A stretch of 64,000 bases of DNA from Candidatus Poribacteria bacterium (GTDB taxonomy: Bacteria; Poribacteria; WGA-4E; WGA-3G), in contig JAPPCZ010000086.1 in assembly GCA_028824685.1 (NCBI GenBank), forward strand, positions 248,001-312,000, read 5' to 3'. The notes beneath the pieces are model-generated. The model was not told the origin of the DNA and did not search any database. It saw only the letters and a list, made by a program, of their open reading frames with translations. A program made the translations under genes and the position numbers. Below are positions 9,786 to 18,529 of this stretch, piece after piece (position 1 is the first letter of the stretch; each line of letters starts with the position of its first letter).

Positions 9786-11174
9786 ATGAGTTGGAATATT
9801 GTCGTCGTTGTTTCAGATACACTTCGGACAGCATATTTAAGCCCTTATGGTAACGATTGGGTGCACACACCGAATTTGCAGCGTTTTGCCGAAGAGGGTG
9901 TGAGATTTACCAATGCACACCCTGAATGTTTGCCAACAATTCCGACGCGCCGCACACTACACACAGGTAGGCGTGTCTATCCATTCAGTTCCTATAACCC
10001 TGTGCCGTGGGATAACGTATATACTCCCGGTTGGCAGCCGATGTCCTCGGATGAACCTGCAATTGCAGAGTCGCTTGTCCGAAATGGGTATCATACAGGC
10101 TTTTTCGCGGATGTGCCGCACTATTTTGTGCCGGGTATGAATTTTACACGTGGATTCCGACAGTGGCAGTTTGTCCGAGGACAAGCCGAAGATAGATATC
10201 GTGGTGGCGCACACGCTGATCCAAGTCAAGTTGCCAGATACCGTGGTAATCCAGAACGTGTCAAATCTCACATTGTGAACGTACAACCGGAACGTGAGGA
10301 AGAAAACTGGCCTACTGCACGATTGTTCCGTGCTGCAATTGAATTTGTAGAACATAATCATGAAAACACACCTTTTTATCTATATGTAGACGGGTTCACA
10401 CCACACGAAACATGGGAAGCACCTATCCATTACTACGATCTCTACGGTAGCCGAGAAGATCGGGAACCGATCTGTCTTAACCTGCCTTACGGTTCGCTTA
10501 AAGATGAAGAACTTGAAAATCGTTTGCCGAGTGTAAAAGCAAACTATGCAGGTTTAGTTACACTTGTGGATACGTGGTTTGGAAGATTAGTAGATACAAT
10601 TGATCGGCTCGGACTACGCGACAACACGCTAATTATTTTCTTGAGTGATCACGGCACAAACTTTGCCGAGAATCCAGATAAAGCGACAGGAAAACCTGCC
10701 AACTTCATGTATCCCGGTACAATGGATATTCCGCTCCTCGTCCGTCATCCATCTGGTGTTAACGCTGGCACAACGTGCGATGAATTTGTGTATACGCTTG
10801 ATGTGCCTGCAACCGTCATGGCAGCAAGTCAAGTAGAACCTGCTGGTGAAATTCAGGGACAGAATCTGCTTCCCCTCGTTGAAGGTAAAAGTGGATTTAC
10901 ATCACGTGAATATCTGACGTGTCGCTATGTTAATTCTGTTTGGTATAAAGACGCGAAGAGTTGGTATTTCTCAAGTGTTGATCTCAATAATGGCACACGT
11001 CTCTTTGACCTTGAGGCGGACCCAACCTGTCAGAATGACATTACAGATCAGGGTGCTGATCGGATTTCACTTGCACATGAGCGTATCTTAGCGGATGCGG
11101 GTGGACATTTGCCGCACTACAAACGTCAAGGCAGAACGGATGCACTCGGTAGACCACAGTTCGCTGAGGAATAA
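9786..11174 (+). CDS. Sulfatase-superfamily hydrolase with Thr at the nucleophile position
   Basis: A 462-residue protein of the alkaline phosphatase/sulfatase fold. N-terminal metal-site strand NIVVVVSDTLR (D11) is followed by TPNLQRFAEEGVRF, the active-site region around residues 48-61 and the C-terminal metal site FLSDHGTNFAEN. Classical sulfatases have C/S-x-P-x-R six residues before a TG. Here that spacing gives T51-I-P53-T-R55 with T60-G61, so threonine replaces the residue converted to formylglycine; C48 is three residues upstream. The usual DD metal pair is SDT. It may act on phosphate or phosphonate esters, or on sulfate by another route. GGAGG lies just before the ATG. No signal peptide, so probably cytoplasmic. 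Confidence 0.8.
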   Translation: MSWNIVVVVSDTLRTAYLSPYGNDWVHTPNLQRFAEEGVRFTNAHPECLPTIPTRRTLHTGRRVYPFSSYNPVPWDNVYTPGWQPMSSDEPAIAESLVRNGYHTGFFADVPHYFVPGMNFTRGFRQWQFVRGQAEDRYRGGAHADPSQVARYRGNPERVKSHIVNVQPEREEENWPTARLFRAAIEFVEHNHENTPFYLYVDGFTPHETWEAPIHYYDLYGSREDREPICLNLPYGSLKDEELENRLPSVKANYAGLVTLVDTWFGRLVDTIDRLGLRDNTLIIFLSDHGTNFAENPDKATGKPANFMYPGTMDIPLLVRHPSGVNAGTTCDEFVYTLDVPATVMAASQVEPAGEIQGQNLLPLVEGKSGFTSREYLTCRYVNSVWYKDAKSWYFSSVDLNNGTRLFDLEADPTCQNDITDQGADRISLAHERILADAGGHLPHYKRQGRTDALGRPQFAEE

Positions 11175-11188
11175 CATTTAGTCAAAGG

Positions 11189-11476
11189 ATGCACGTTATA
11201 AGTAAAAAGACACTGCGCGAATTTTGGGAAAAATATCCGGACAGTCAATCTCCGCTTAGACGTTGGTTCAAACTCATGAACAGAAATTCGTTCGGAAGTT
11301 TTATTGAATTGCGCGCAGTGTTTCCAAGTGTCGATCTTGTAGATCATTTAATCGTGTTTAACATCAGTGGCAATAAGTATCGTTTGATTGCCTCTATCCA
11401 TTTCAATCGAGGAAAAGTGTATGTTCGCCATGTGTTGACGCATGAAGAATATGATAAGGAAGGATGGAAAAGATGA
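11189..11476 (+). CDS. higB: HigB-like mRNA interferase toxin
   Basis: A 95-residue protein of the HigB (RelE-fold) family. The features are LREFWEKYPDSQSPLRRWFKLM near the N-terminus, the central FNISGNKYRLIASIHFNRGKVYVRHVLTHEEYD, and the KEGWKR end. Such toxins cut translated mRNA on the ribosome. It directly precedes a HigA-like antitoxin gene in the toxin-first order typical of higBA. Its ribosome binding site is poor because AAAGG abuts the ATG, which may keep its translation low. Confidence 0.88.
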   Translation: MHVISKKTLREFWEKYPDSQSPLRRWFKLMNRNSFGSFIELRAVFPSVDLVDHLIVFNISGNKYRLIASIHFNRGKVYVRHVLTHEEYDKEGWKR

Positions 11477-11871
11477 ATATCATTGCTGAAGATTTCCAAA
11501 CACATTGGCACGTTGTGCAACCACTCTTTTTAATTCGTAATGAAGAAGAATACGACAAAGCCGTTACCGTCCTAAACGAGTTGATTGACGAAGTAGGGAC
11601 CAATGAAAAACACCCACTCTATGGATTACTTGATACACTTGGTACAGTGATACATGCCTATGAAGATAAACACCACCCAATTCCCGAATGTAGTGGTGTT
11701 GAAATGTTACATTTTTTAATGGAGGAACATCAACTTAAACCATCAGATTTGCCTGAACTCGGCACCCCGGATACCGTTTCGGAAATTCTTGAAGGTGAAC
11801 GCGATTTAACAGTCAAACACATTCAGGCTTTAGCGGTAAGGTTTCAGGTTGCTCCTGCGGTGTTTGTATAA
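11473..11871 (+). CDS. higA: HigA-like antitoxin
   Basis: A 132-residue protein with an N-terminal helical part (EEYDKAVTVLNELIDEVG, HPLYGLLDTLGTVIHAYED) and a C-terminal helix-turn-helix part (EMLHFLMEEHQLKPSDLPEL, VSEILEGERDLTVKHIQALA). This is the layout of HigA antitoxins of the COG5499 kind. It should bind HigB and the operon promoter. The ATG at 11473 overlaps the toxin stop as ATGA and has AGGAAGG 9 bases upstream, so I prefer it over the ATG at 11464. Confidence 0.87.
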   Translation: MNIIAEDFQTHWHVVQPLFLIRNEEEYDKAVTVLNELIDEVGTNEKHPLYGLLDTLGTVIHAYEDKHHPIPECSGVEMLHFLMEEHQLKPSDLPELGTPDTVSEILEGERDLTVKHIQALAVRFQVAPAVFV

Positions 11872-11956
11872 TCACCTAAAATTTGTTTAAGCAATATACA
11901 TAAGTTTCATTACCAATAAGTATTAGTCCAAAACTTACCTAAAGGAGATTAAGTTT

Positions 11957-13174
11957 ATGAAACGTCTACATTCCAGACAATCTTCAATTACCATGCTTCT
12001 TGTCATCCTTGTGCTTTCCTTCATGATCTCTTGGAACGCAACTGCACAAAAAAACTTATCAAGTATTTCCGGTAAAGTAATAGATGAAAATGGGAAACCG
12101 GTTGTGGGTATAAAACTTGCCATAAAACCTGTTAAGGTTGATTTTCGGGGTGACATGCCAGCGCGCAAGCCCTTTTTATTTTGGTTGCGATCAGTGACTG
12201 ACACTGAAGGACGTTTCTCTTTTCTAAACATAGATCCTGTTTCATCACAATTTGCGATGTTCCCTGAACATGGGTCTGATTATGAAATTATTTCTATGTC
12301 GATCAGTGACTTAACCTTTCAGTCTACGGCATTTCGTGGCGGTCTGGGAACGAATTTTGGAAAATTGACCTTTGCAGTTGATCCAGGCGATCACCTTGAA
12401 AATGCAATTGTGAACGTAAAAACGCCTCGGACAAGGATTCGTGGACGCGTTCTTTTGCAAGATGGCACACCGCTCGCGAATGAGGAACTATGGCTGATGG
12501 TCAGTAGATATCGACGTTCTCCGTCGGGTAGAGGTGGTGGAGGCGGAAGTTCAGGAAAAAATGTAAAGACTGATAACCAAGGTTATTTTGTCACATACAA
12601 TGCAGAAGCACCTGCTGAAAACATGGTGAAGATGACTTATAAAGGGATGGTTGCACAGTCAGAAAAGATAATCCTAAACGAAGGTGAACGTTACGATGAC
12701 CTCGTGTTTGTCCTCAAAAACATTGATAGAATGAAAGCGCGAGAGGGAATTTGGCTGGTGAATCCTGATAATGGGCACGGATACAGAAAAATTGAGTGCG
12801 ATAACTGGGAAGATGCCAAAGCAAAATCCGCATCTTTAAACGCACATCTTGTCGCGATTAACGACGAAGTGGAACAGAAATGGTTGGAAGGGCTTTTCCC
12901 TGAAAAAGCGTTTTTTTGGATTGGCTTAAGCGTTCCTGAAAACGAGGCATCGTGGCAATGGGATAATGGACAACCGCTCACCTATACCAATTGGAGAAAC
13001 TCACCAAAACCTGATTTCACTGCTGTTAATGAAAGTAAAGATCCTTTTGCTATGGGATTCTATTCAAAAAAATGGATGGTAATTGGACCTAAAAGTCCAT
13101 TCTTACCTTCAGTGAAGTACGCAATCCTTGAAAAAGAAGGATTAAATGTGCCGACACCGCAAGCAGAAAAGTAA
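11957..13174 (+). CDS. Secreted protein: carboxypeptidase-regulatory-like domain + C-type lectin-like domain
   Basis: A 405-residue protein with a signal peptide (SFMISWNATAQ). A first beta-sandwich of the carboxypeptidase-regulatory type (SSISGKVIDENGKPVVGIKL, TDTEGRFSFLNI) is followed by a second similar segment (TRIRGRVLLQDGTPLANEEL, TDNQGYFVTYN). From about residue 270 there is a C-type lectin-like domain with NGHGYRKIECDNWEDAKAKS, FFWIGLS, WQWDNGQPLTYTNW and AILEKEG. The calcium-site EPN/WND motifs are incomplete, so sugar binding is uncertain. A glycine-serine run lies near residue 195. It forms a tandem paralog pair with the next gene. Confidence 0.75.
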   Translation: MKRLHSRQSSITMLLVILVLSFMISWNATAQKNLSSISGKVIDENGKPVVGIKLAIKPVKVDFRGDMPARKPFLFWLRSVTDTEGRFSFLNIDPVSSQFAMFPEHGSDYEIISMSISDLTFQSTAFRGGLGTNFGKLTFAVDPGDHLENAIVNVKTPRTRIRGRVLLQDGTPLANEELWLMVSRYRRSPSGRGGGGGSSGKNVKTDNQGYFVTYNAEAPAENMVKMTYKGMVAQSEKIILNEGERYDDLVFVLKNIDRMKAREGIWLVNPDNGHGYRKIECDNWEDAKAKSASLNAHLVAINDEVEQKWLEGLFPEKAFFWIGLSVPENEASWQWDNGQPLTYTNWRNSPKPDFTAVNESKDPFAMGFYSKKWMVIGPKSPFLPSVKYAILEKEGLNVPTPQAEK

Positions 13175-13231
13175 TGCTGCTCTTACTGCTTAACAACGGT
13201 TATTTGTGAAGCCTATAAGGAGAAATTTATC

Positions 13232-14668
13232 ATGACTCATTTACGCAGCCGAAAAAACTCTGTTATAGTCCTTACAGTATTATGTGTATTAGTCCTTACA
13301 GTGGTCCACAATAGTCCTGCTGAGGAAAGTTTCTCAACCTTATCTGGACGCGTAATTACTGCAAAAGGTGAACCAGTTGCCGAAACACCTATCGTTTTTC
13401 TGTATGTTAGGATTAGAGAAAACGCAGAATTGGATACATTATACGACAAGACGCTGTATCCTTTTCTCCGGCAGCGACCAGGTCCACCTCCCAACATGCC
13501 TGCCCATATCCGCCAACGTATGATGGGCAAAATGCCAACAGAACAAGAAAAACAAACTCGCCCACCTTTTCTAAAAACTGTGACAGATTCAGAAGGACGT
13601 TTTACTTTTTCAGAGATAGCCTCTGGACTGGCTCAAATCATGGTTTTGCATGCCAATCCTCCCGAGAAAAAGCCGCAACCGCCAGGTCGTGAACATCTCA
13701 GTTATACGCCGCCGCCAGCGATAAAATCCATTAAGTTCGGCAAGGTTGCTTTCTACCCCCATGATTTCTCCTACTCTCCCGAAACTGGTGGCGTTACATT
13801 TGCTATCAAACCTGGAGCAAAAATAGGAAACGTAGAAGTAATAATGGGAACTAATGCAAGAAATCAACTTTTGATTGAGGGCAAAATCATTTTTAAAGAT
13901 GGCACGCCGCTTGTAGACACATCCCTTAATGTTAAAGTTGGTAATCTTACTTTAGGTGAAACAGACGGAGATACATTCAGTCGCTCAATTAGTACTGATA
14001 CTGATGGTAACTTCCGACTCTCTGTGTTCGCACCCGGAATTTATTCTTTGTCTATTGAACATCTTGGACTCTCGTCTATTTCAGATATGTTTATCCTTAA
14101 AGAAGAAGGACTGCATGAAGGTTTGGTTATGACACTTAATGGTAATCTATCTGAACTGGGAGTCGCGCCTCCAGAAAACGAAGACATAGAGATGAATCGT
14201 TATCGTTACGAACCGGATATTCCTAAGGTCTGGATCGTTAATCCTGAAAACGGACATGCATACAAGGCTGTACGGTGTGAAAGTCGGGAGGAAGCACAAA
14301 CTAAGGCAGATACTGAAGAAGCACATCTCGTTACGATTACCAATGAACATGAACAGTTATGGCTTGAGGTCGCTTTTGGAAATCAACCGTTTTGGATTGG
14401 TTTAACCTATGCTACCTTTGGGAGCAAATGGCAGTGGGATACCGGCGAACCTCTCGAATATACCAATTGGACTTTGGCAGAGAATGATGACGACTTTTTC
14501 ATGCGCCGCCCACCTGGCTTTCCAGGTATGGACAAAAATTTCGCAATAATGTCCAGCGAAGGACAGTGGAAGGCTATTGATTTGCAAGGCAGATCTCGAG
14601 AAAGGGCGCGTATGGCAGTCATTGAAAAGGACGGTATGCGCGCAAAGAAATTGGATGTTGAGGAATAG
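13232..14668 (+). CDS. Secreted protein: carboxypeptidase-regulatory-like domains + C-type lectin-like domain (paralog)
   Basis: A 478-residue paralog of the gene before it, in the same order: signal peptide, SGRVITAKGEPVAETPIV, TDSEGRFTFSEI, a second beta-sandwich (IEGKIIFKDGTPLVDTSL, TDTDGNFRLSVF), then a C-type lectin-like domain from about residue 345 (NPENGHAYKAVRCESREEA, FWIGLTY, WQWDTGEPLEYTNW, MAVIEKDG). Proline- and methionine-rich inserts (RQRPGPPPNMPAHIRQRMM) make the first domain longer. AAGGAG lies 8 bases before the ATG. Likely a surface or periplasmic binding protein. Confidence 0.75.
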   Translation: MTHLRSRKNSVIVLTVLCVLVLTVVHNSPAEESFSTLSGRVITAKGEPVAETPIVFLYVRIRENAELDTLYDKTLYPFLRQRPGPPPNMPAHIRQRMMGKMPTEQEKQTRPPFLKTVTDSEGRFTFSEIASGLAQIMVLHANPPEKKPQPPGREHLSYTPPPAIKSIKFGKVAFYPHDFSYSPETGGVTFAIKPGAKIGNVEVIMGTNARNQLLIEGKIIFKDGTPLVDTSLNVKVGNLTLGETDGDTFSRSISTDTDGNFRLSVFAPGIYSLSIEHLGLSSISDMFILKEEGLHEGLVMTLNGNLSELGVAPPENEDIEMNRYRYEPDIPKVWIVNPENGHAYKAVRCESREEAQTKADTEEAHLVTITNEHEQLWLEVAFGNQPFWIGLTYATFGSKWQWDTGEPLEYTNWTLAENDDDFFMRRPPGFPGMDKNFAIMSSEGQWKAIDLQGRSRERARMAVIEKDGMRAKKLDVEE

Positions 14669-14741
14669 ACCAATTTTCTTGTTCTCATGATTGAGTTATA
14701 CTCGATTATAGTAAAACTTACAAGTAATGGATACTTCTGTA

Positions 14742-14791
14742 ACGCAAACTTTTAGTTTGCGTCCTCACAGGCACAATCTAACAGATTGTGC
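14742..14791. repeat. Two adjacent perfect 9-bp hairpins
   Basis: ACGCAAACT / AGTTTGCGT (14742-14762, 3-base loop) is followed 8 bases later by GCACAATCT / AGATTGTGC (14771-14791, 3-base loop). They fill most of the gap between two plus-strand genes and look like small dispersed palindromes. They could also attenuate transcription. Confidence 0.7.
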
Positions 14792-14839
14792 TACATAGGT
14801 GGCAACTTAGGTTATAAATAGGAAAAAATAAGGATTCTT

Positions 14840-16687
14840 ATGGAAACACGCTATTCTCAACTCAGTGAACACCTATTTATTCATCATGCACATGTCAACG
14901 TAGGCATACTTCGCGATGGCAACCGCGCGCTTCTCATTGATCCAAGTGGATTAACTTTCCATACAACACTAACAGAGTTGGGAATTACCCAAGTAGAGCA
15001 GATTCTATATACGCATCATCATCGCGATAGCACAGCAGGGTTTCTTATCCCAGAGAATGTTCGTGTCGGCGTTCCAGCGGCTGAGGCACAGTGGTTTTCT
15101 GAGGTTGAAACCTTTTGGAACGACCCAAAATACCGATGGCATCTTTACAACTGCCACCCGCACAATCTTATGCTCGCCAATTCTATCCATGTGACAGATA
15201 CCTATGCCGAAGGCGCGCAATTTGAGTGGGGATCCGCATCAATCAAAGTGATTGAAACACCCGGACATACTGACGGCAGTGTTACCTATCTCATTGATGT
15301 TGACGACAAACGTTTCGCTTTCACCGGCGATCTCATCTACGACGAAGGTAAAATTTGGGAACTCTATAGCCTACAGAAGGGACAGCAAACAACCGACTAT
15401 CACGGATTTCTCGGTGCGCGAGATGAGTTGAAAGAAAGTCTTGAAAAGGTTCGTCAGTCATCGCCAACGGCACTTGTTCCGACACACGGAGTCGTCATGA
15501 AAAATCCTGACACTGCAATCAACAAACTTTTTGACCAATTGGATTATTGTTATGATAAATATGTGTCAATCTCTGCTCTACGCCACTATTTTCCACAATT
15601 ATTTGCCGAATTTGAGGGGCGTGATGACCACATGCCTATCCGAGAAGGCAAACCTCCCCCTGATTTTTTGCGTCACTTCGGCACAACTTGGTTGATTATC
15701 TCTGAAAATGGTGAAGCGTTTGTAATGGATTGTGGTTCACCGAATATCATCAAACAGATTCAGCAGTTGCAAGCAGATGATGAAATTTCAGAGGTGACCC
15801 AGTTTTGGGTAACACACTATCACGATGATCACGTTAATGCTATCCCCGAATTTCAGGAAACCTTTCCGTGTGAAACGATAACTGATGCGATTGTTGCTAA
15901 AGTGATTGCCAATCCGAAGGCTTTTCGCCTGCCATGTATTTCTCCTGCTGTTACACGAGTAGATCGCGCCACTCATGATGGCGATTCATGGCAATGGAAT
16001 GAATTCACAATGACTGCCTACCATTTTCCCGGACAGACATATTATCATGGAGGATTGCTCGTTGAGGGACGCGGGGTACGGATGTTTTTTGCTGGTGATT
16101 CGTTTACGATGGCAGGGATTGACGATTACTGTTCTGGTAATCGGAATCTACTCGGAGGAAATGTCGGTTATGAGAATTGCCTGCGACGCATTCGGCAACT
16201 TAAGCCTACACATATTTTCAACTGCCATGTCGATCCCGCTTTTGATTTCACCGATAAAGAGATAACCTTTATGTTAGATACCCTCGCTGAACGTGAAAAA
16301 TGCTATACCGATCCCTTTCCTTGGGACCACGCAAATTACGGTATGGATGACCAATGGGTCCGATGTTATCCTTATGAACAAGAAGTTGCTCCCGGTGGAA
16401 CAGCACAGTTGCGCGTAGAGGTAACGAACCATTCACTTAAGCCGCGCACAGCATCTGCGCAACCAATTCTTCCCGCATCATGGGATATGGAAATCGCTCG
16501 GGAGAAAGCGACTATTCCACCAAAGGCGGACGGACACATCCCGTTTTCTATTCCGATTCCACAACGTTCACAGTTGGAGGGGTTTGCAACCCGGATAGGA
16601 CGGATTGTAATTCCTGTTGAAATGACCTACAACGGCATGGCATTGGGGCAATTTCGTGAAGCCATTTTTGTTCTCACAGGAGGTTAA
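14840..16687 (+). CDS. Tandem metallo-beta-lactamase-fold protein
   Basis: A 615-residue protein with two MBL-fold domains. The first (residues about 10-240) has H59-H-H61-R-D63-S64, GHTDGS (H143), FTGD (D164) and PTHG (H216); serine replaces the last histidine of HxHxDH. The second (about 275-480) has a complete H326-Y-H328-D-D330-H331, then FPGQTYYHGG, FAGDSF and FNCHVDP, which match the later metal positions less closely. The last 100 residues look like a beta-sandwich (GGTAQLRVEVTNHSLKP). MBL folds hydrolyse many esters, thioesters and phosphodiesters, and the substrate is unknown. No signal peptide. A VOC gene starts 4 bases after its stop. Confidence 0.75.
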   Translation: METRYSQLSEHLFIHHAHVNVGILRDGNRALLIDPSGLTFHTTLTELGITQVEQILYTHHHRDSTAGFLIPENVRVGVPAAEAQWFSEVETFWNDPKYRWHLYNCHPHNLMLANSIHVTDTYAEGAQFEWGSASIKVIETPGHTDGSVTYLIDVDDKRFAFTGDLIYDEGKIWELYSLQKGQQTTDYHGFLGARDELKESLEKVRQSSPTALVPTHGVVMKNPDTAINKLFDQLDYCYDKYVSISALRHYFPQLFAEFEGRDDHMPIREGKPPPDFLRHFGTTWLIISENGEAFVMDCGSPNIIKQIQQLQADDEISEVTQFWVTHYHDDHVNAIPEFQETFPCETITDAIVAKVIANPKAFRLPCISPAVTRVDRATHDGDSWQWNEFTMTAYHFPGQTYYHGGLLVEGRGVRMFFAGDSFTMAGIDDYCSGNRNLLGGNVGYENCLRRIRQLKPTHIFNCHVDPAFDFTDKEITFMLDTLAEREKCYTDPFPWDHANYGMDDQWVRCYPYEQEVAPGGTAQLRVEVTNHSLKPRTASAQPILPASWDMEIAREKATIPPKADGHIPFSIPIPQRSQLEGFATRIGRIVIPVEMTYNGMALGQFREAIFVLTGG

Positions 16688-16691
16688 AATC

Positions 16692-17111
16692 GTGCTAAAC
16701 TTATCACACCCAACAGTTGACATCGCAATTACATGTAGCAACTTTGAGGAGTCATTGGACTTTTACCACAACAAATTGGGTTTTGAAATCGTGTTGGACT
16801 TGGAGATTCCAGCGGCACTTGCAAGAGATGTTGGACTTGCACCGACAGGCTTTCGTCAAGTCCGCCTTAAAGCAGGCAACACACTCATTAAACTGATGGA
16901 TATTGAAGAGCCGCCCCCAACGCCAACAGACGAATTCTCTGCAGGCGTTCGTTGGCTCACATTTTTTGTTGCGGACATACAGAAAACTGTTGAGACTTTA
17001 AAGCAGAACGGGGTTGAATTTCTTTCCGAACCGATAAGCGCACCTGATGCAGCTGGTGTCGTGTGTGCAAAAGACCCTGATGGCATTCTAATTGAACTCG
17101 TGCAGATATAA
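16692..17111 (+). CDS. VOC (glyoxalase/bleomycin-resistance) family protein
   Basis: A 139-residue protein with the two beta-alpha-beta-beta-beta units of the vicinal-oxygen-chelate fold: HPTVDIAITCSNFEESLDFY HNKLGF, then GVRWLTFFVADIQKTVETL, and the end KDPDGILIELVQI. Conserved H and E positions can bind a metal. I chose the GTG at 16692 because AGGAGG lies 8 bases before it; an ATG at 16656 would overlap the previous gene. It lies between an MBL protein and a dioxygenase, which suggests a small-molecule degradation operon of unknown substrate. Confidence 0.8.
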   Translation: MLNLSHPTVDIAITCSNFEESLDFYHNKLGFEIVLDLEIPAALARDVGLAPTGFRQVRLKAGNTLIKLMDIEEPPPTPTDEFSAGVRWLTFFVADIQKTVETLKQNGVEFLSEPISAPDAAGVVCAKDPDGILIELVQI

Positions 17112-17119
17112 GAGGTATT

Positions 17120-17992
17120 ATGAAGGCATTAACTGATTCCCAAATTCATGACTTTAACGAAAATGGCTATCTTCTTATTGAAGATGCACTCGCTTCCGAA
17201 GATTTAAACCCGTTAATATCGGAGTTTGAAGAGATTGTAGACATAGGTGCTTCCCAACTTTATGCAGAAGGTGAAATTGACTCTGAATTCAAAACAGCAG
17301 GTTTTGATACGCGCTTAGCAAAAATCACGGAACAGTCTCCTACAGTTTTTCAAAAGGTATTCAGTGGGGCACATACCGGACCGGCGCTCTTTGATCTTCT
17401 GGTTAATCCCAAACTGCTTGACATTGCAGAGGCACTTGTCGGTCCGGAGATTATGTGTCATCCTGCCTACCGTGTACGTCCCAAACTGCCAGAGCATGAC
17501 CGAACCTTAGTGCCGTGGCATCAAGATGCAGGCTATATGGAGCCGAGATGTGATTCTGTTTTACAACTTACCATCTGGATTCCTCTGATTGATGCTACCG
17601 TTGAAAACGGCTGCCTTGAAGTAATTCCACACGCACACCGTGATGGTGTATTCTTACATCGTCCCTCCGAACTTTTCTATCTTGAAATACCAGATGACGC
17701 ATTACCAAATGTAGAACCTGTAGTTGTTCCAATGAAGTTTGGCAGTGTCTTGTTGTTCACCAATCTAACACCGCACCGTTCCATTCCGAATATTAGTCAT
17801 CAAGTGCGATGGAGCGTTGATTCACGTTATCAGGACGCTGCGAAACCGACTGGCTATCAACCGGAAGCAGGTTTTCTGGCAAGAAGCAAACTAAATTCTG
17901 ATGATGTTGTTACCACGCCAGAAGAATTCAAACGGATTCGCGATGAACATCAACCCGGTCCAGGTCCAAATCGGTGGGCGAAAAAGGAGTAA
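17120..17992 (+). CDS. Phytanoyl-CoA dioxygenase (PhyH) family enzyme
   Basis: A 290-residue Fe(II)/2-oxoglutarate oxygenase. The iron triad is visible as H134-Q-D136 (VPWHQDAGYME) and H219 (FTNLTPHRS), with R230 as the likely 2-oxoglutarate contact. TIWIPLIDATVENGCLEVIP is the typical core strand pair. PhyH-family enzymes hydroxylate many small substrates and phytanoyl-CoA is only the founding one, so the substrate is not known. It starts 8 bases after the VOC gene, and its stop is one base before the next ATG. Confidence 0.88.
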   Translation: MKALTDSQIHDFNENGYLLIEDALASEDLNPLISEFEEIVDIGASQLYAEGEIDSEFKTAGFDTRLAKITEQSPTVFQKVFSGAHTGPALFDLLVNPKLLDIAEALVGPEIMCHPAYRVRPKLPEHDRTLVPWHQDAGYMEPRCDSVLQLTIWIPLIDATVENGCLEVIPHAHRDGVFLHRPSELFYLEIPDDALPNVEPVVVPMKFGSVLLFTNLTPHRSIPNISHQVRWSVDSRYQDAAKPTGYQPEAGFLARSKLNSDDVVTTPEEFKRIRDEHQPGPGPNRWAKKE

Positions 17993-17993
17993 A

Positions 17994-18488
17994 ATGATAC
18001 GCAATTCCAAATTCTACTCTCCAATTTTTATTGTTCTAATCCTACTGCTGAGCGGTGCAAAACCGACAACCGAAGTGCCAAAACCGAAAGACGTTGAACT
18101 CCACGGTAAAATCGTTTGTTTAGCGGAAGAGATGCATACGCACTATAAAGTTGAACTCTCTGGAGAACAGGAACATCTATACGGTATCAAGACCAAGGAT
18201 GGTAAATATTACACGCTTCTGCGTACATCGTTATCCGAAGCACTGTTTGTAGACAAACGATTGCATGAAAAAGACTTGATTATCAACGGTCGTGTTTTTC
18301 CAAAAACACAATTGCTGGAGGTAATCCGCATCAGATCCGTCCGCGATGGGGTTGTCCATGAACTTTACTACTACTGCGATACGTGCTACATCCGCGCAGT
18401 TGCCCCAGGAAATTGTGATTGTTGTCAGGCACCAGTAGTTTTGATAGAAAAATCGCTAAATGTTGATTCCTTAATACCTTCCCCCTAA
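17994..18488 (+). CDS. Secreted cysteine-rich protein, unknown function
   Basis: A 164-residue protein with an N-terminal hydrophobic signal (FYSPIFIVLILLLSGA) and a beta-rich body (ELHGKIVCLAEEMH, KDLIINGRVFPKT). Near the C-terminus there is a compact cysteine cluster, YYYCDTCYIRAVAPGNCDCC, arranged CxxC...CxCC, which could bind a metal or form disulfides. The ATG at 17994 has AAGGAG 5 bases upstream, inside the end of the PhyH gene, so the two are translationally linked. No family is recognised with certainty. Confidence 0.6.
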   Translation: MIRNSKFYSPIFIVLILLLSGAKPTTEVPKPKDVELHGKIVCLAEEMHTHYKVELSGEQEHLYGIKTKDGKYYTLLRTSLSEALFVDKRLHEKDLIINGRVFPKTQLLEVIRIRSVRDGVVHELYYYCDTCYIRAVAPGNCDCCQAPVVLIEKSLNVDSLIPSP

Positions 18489-18493
18489 TTCAT

Positions 18494-18523
18494 TTGCACC
18501 TCGCCAAAAGTGCATGTTATAAT
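18494..18523 (+). promoter_or_regulatory. Sigma-70-like promoter
   Basis: TTGCAC (18494-18499), an 18-base spacer and TATAAT (18518-18523). A second TATAAT lies at 18534-18539. Transcription would start near 18530, leaving about 300 bases before the STAS gene. Confidence 0.45.
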
Positions 18524-18529
18524 AGCCAT

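Noticed and set aside
9786..11174. A standard formylglycine sulfatase using Cys48.
   Set aside because: Cys48 is three residues too early relative to R55 and T60-G61, and CLPTI does not fit C-x-P-x-R.
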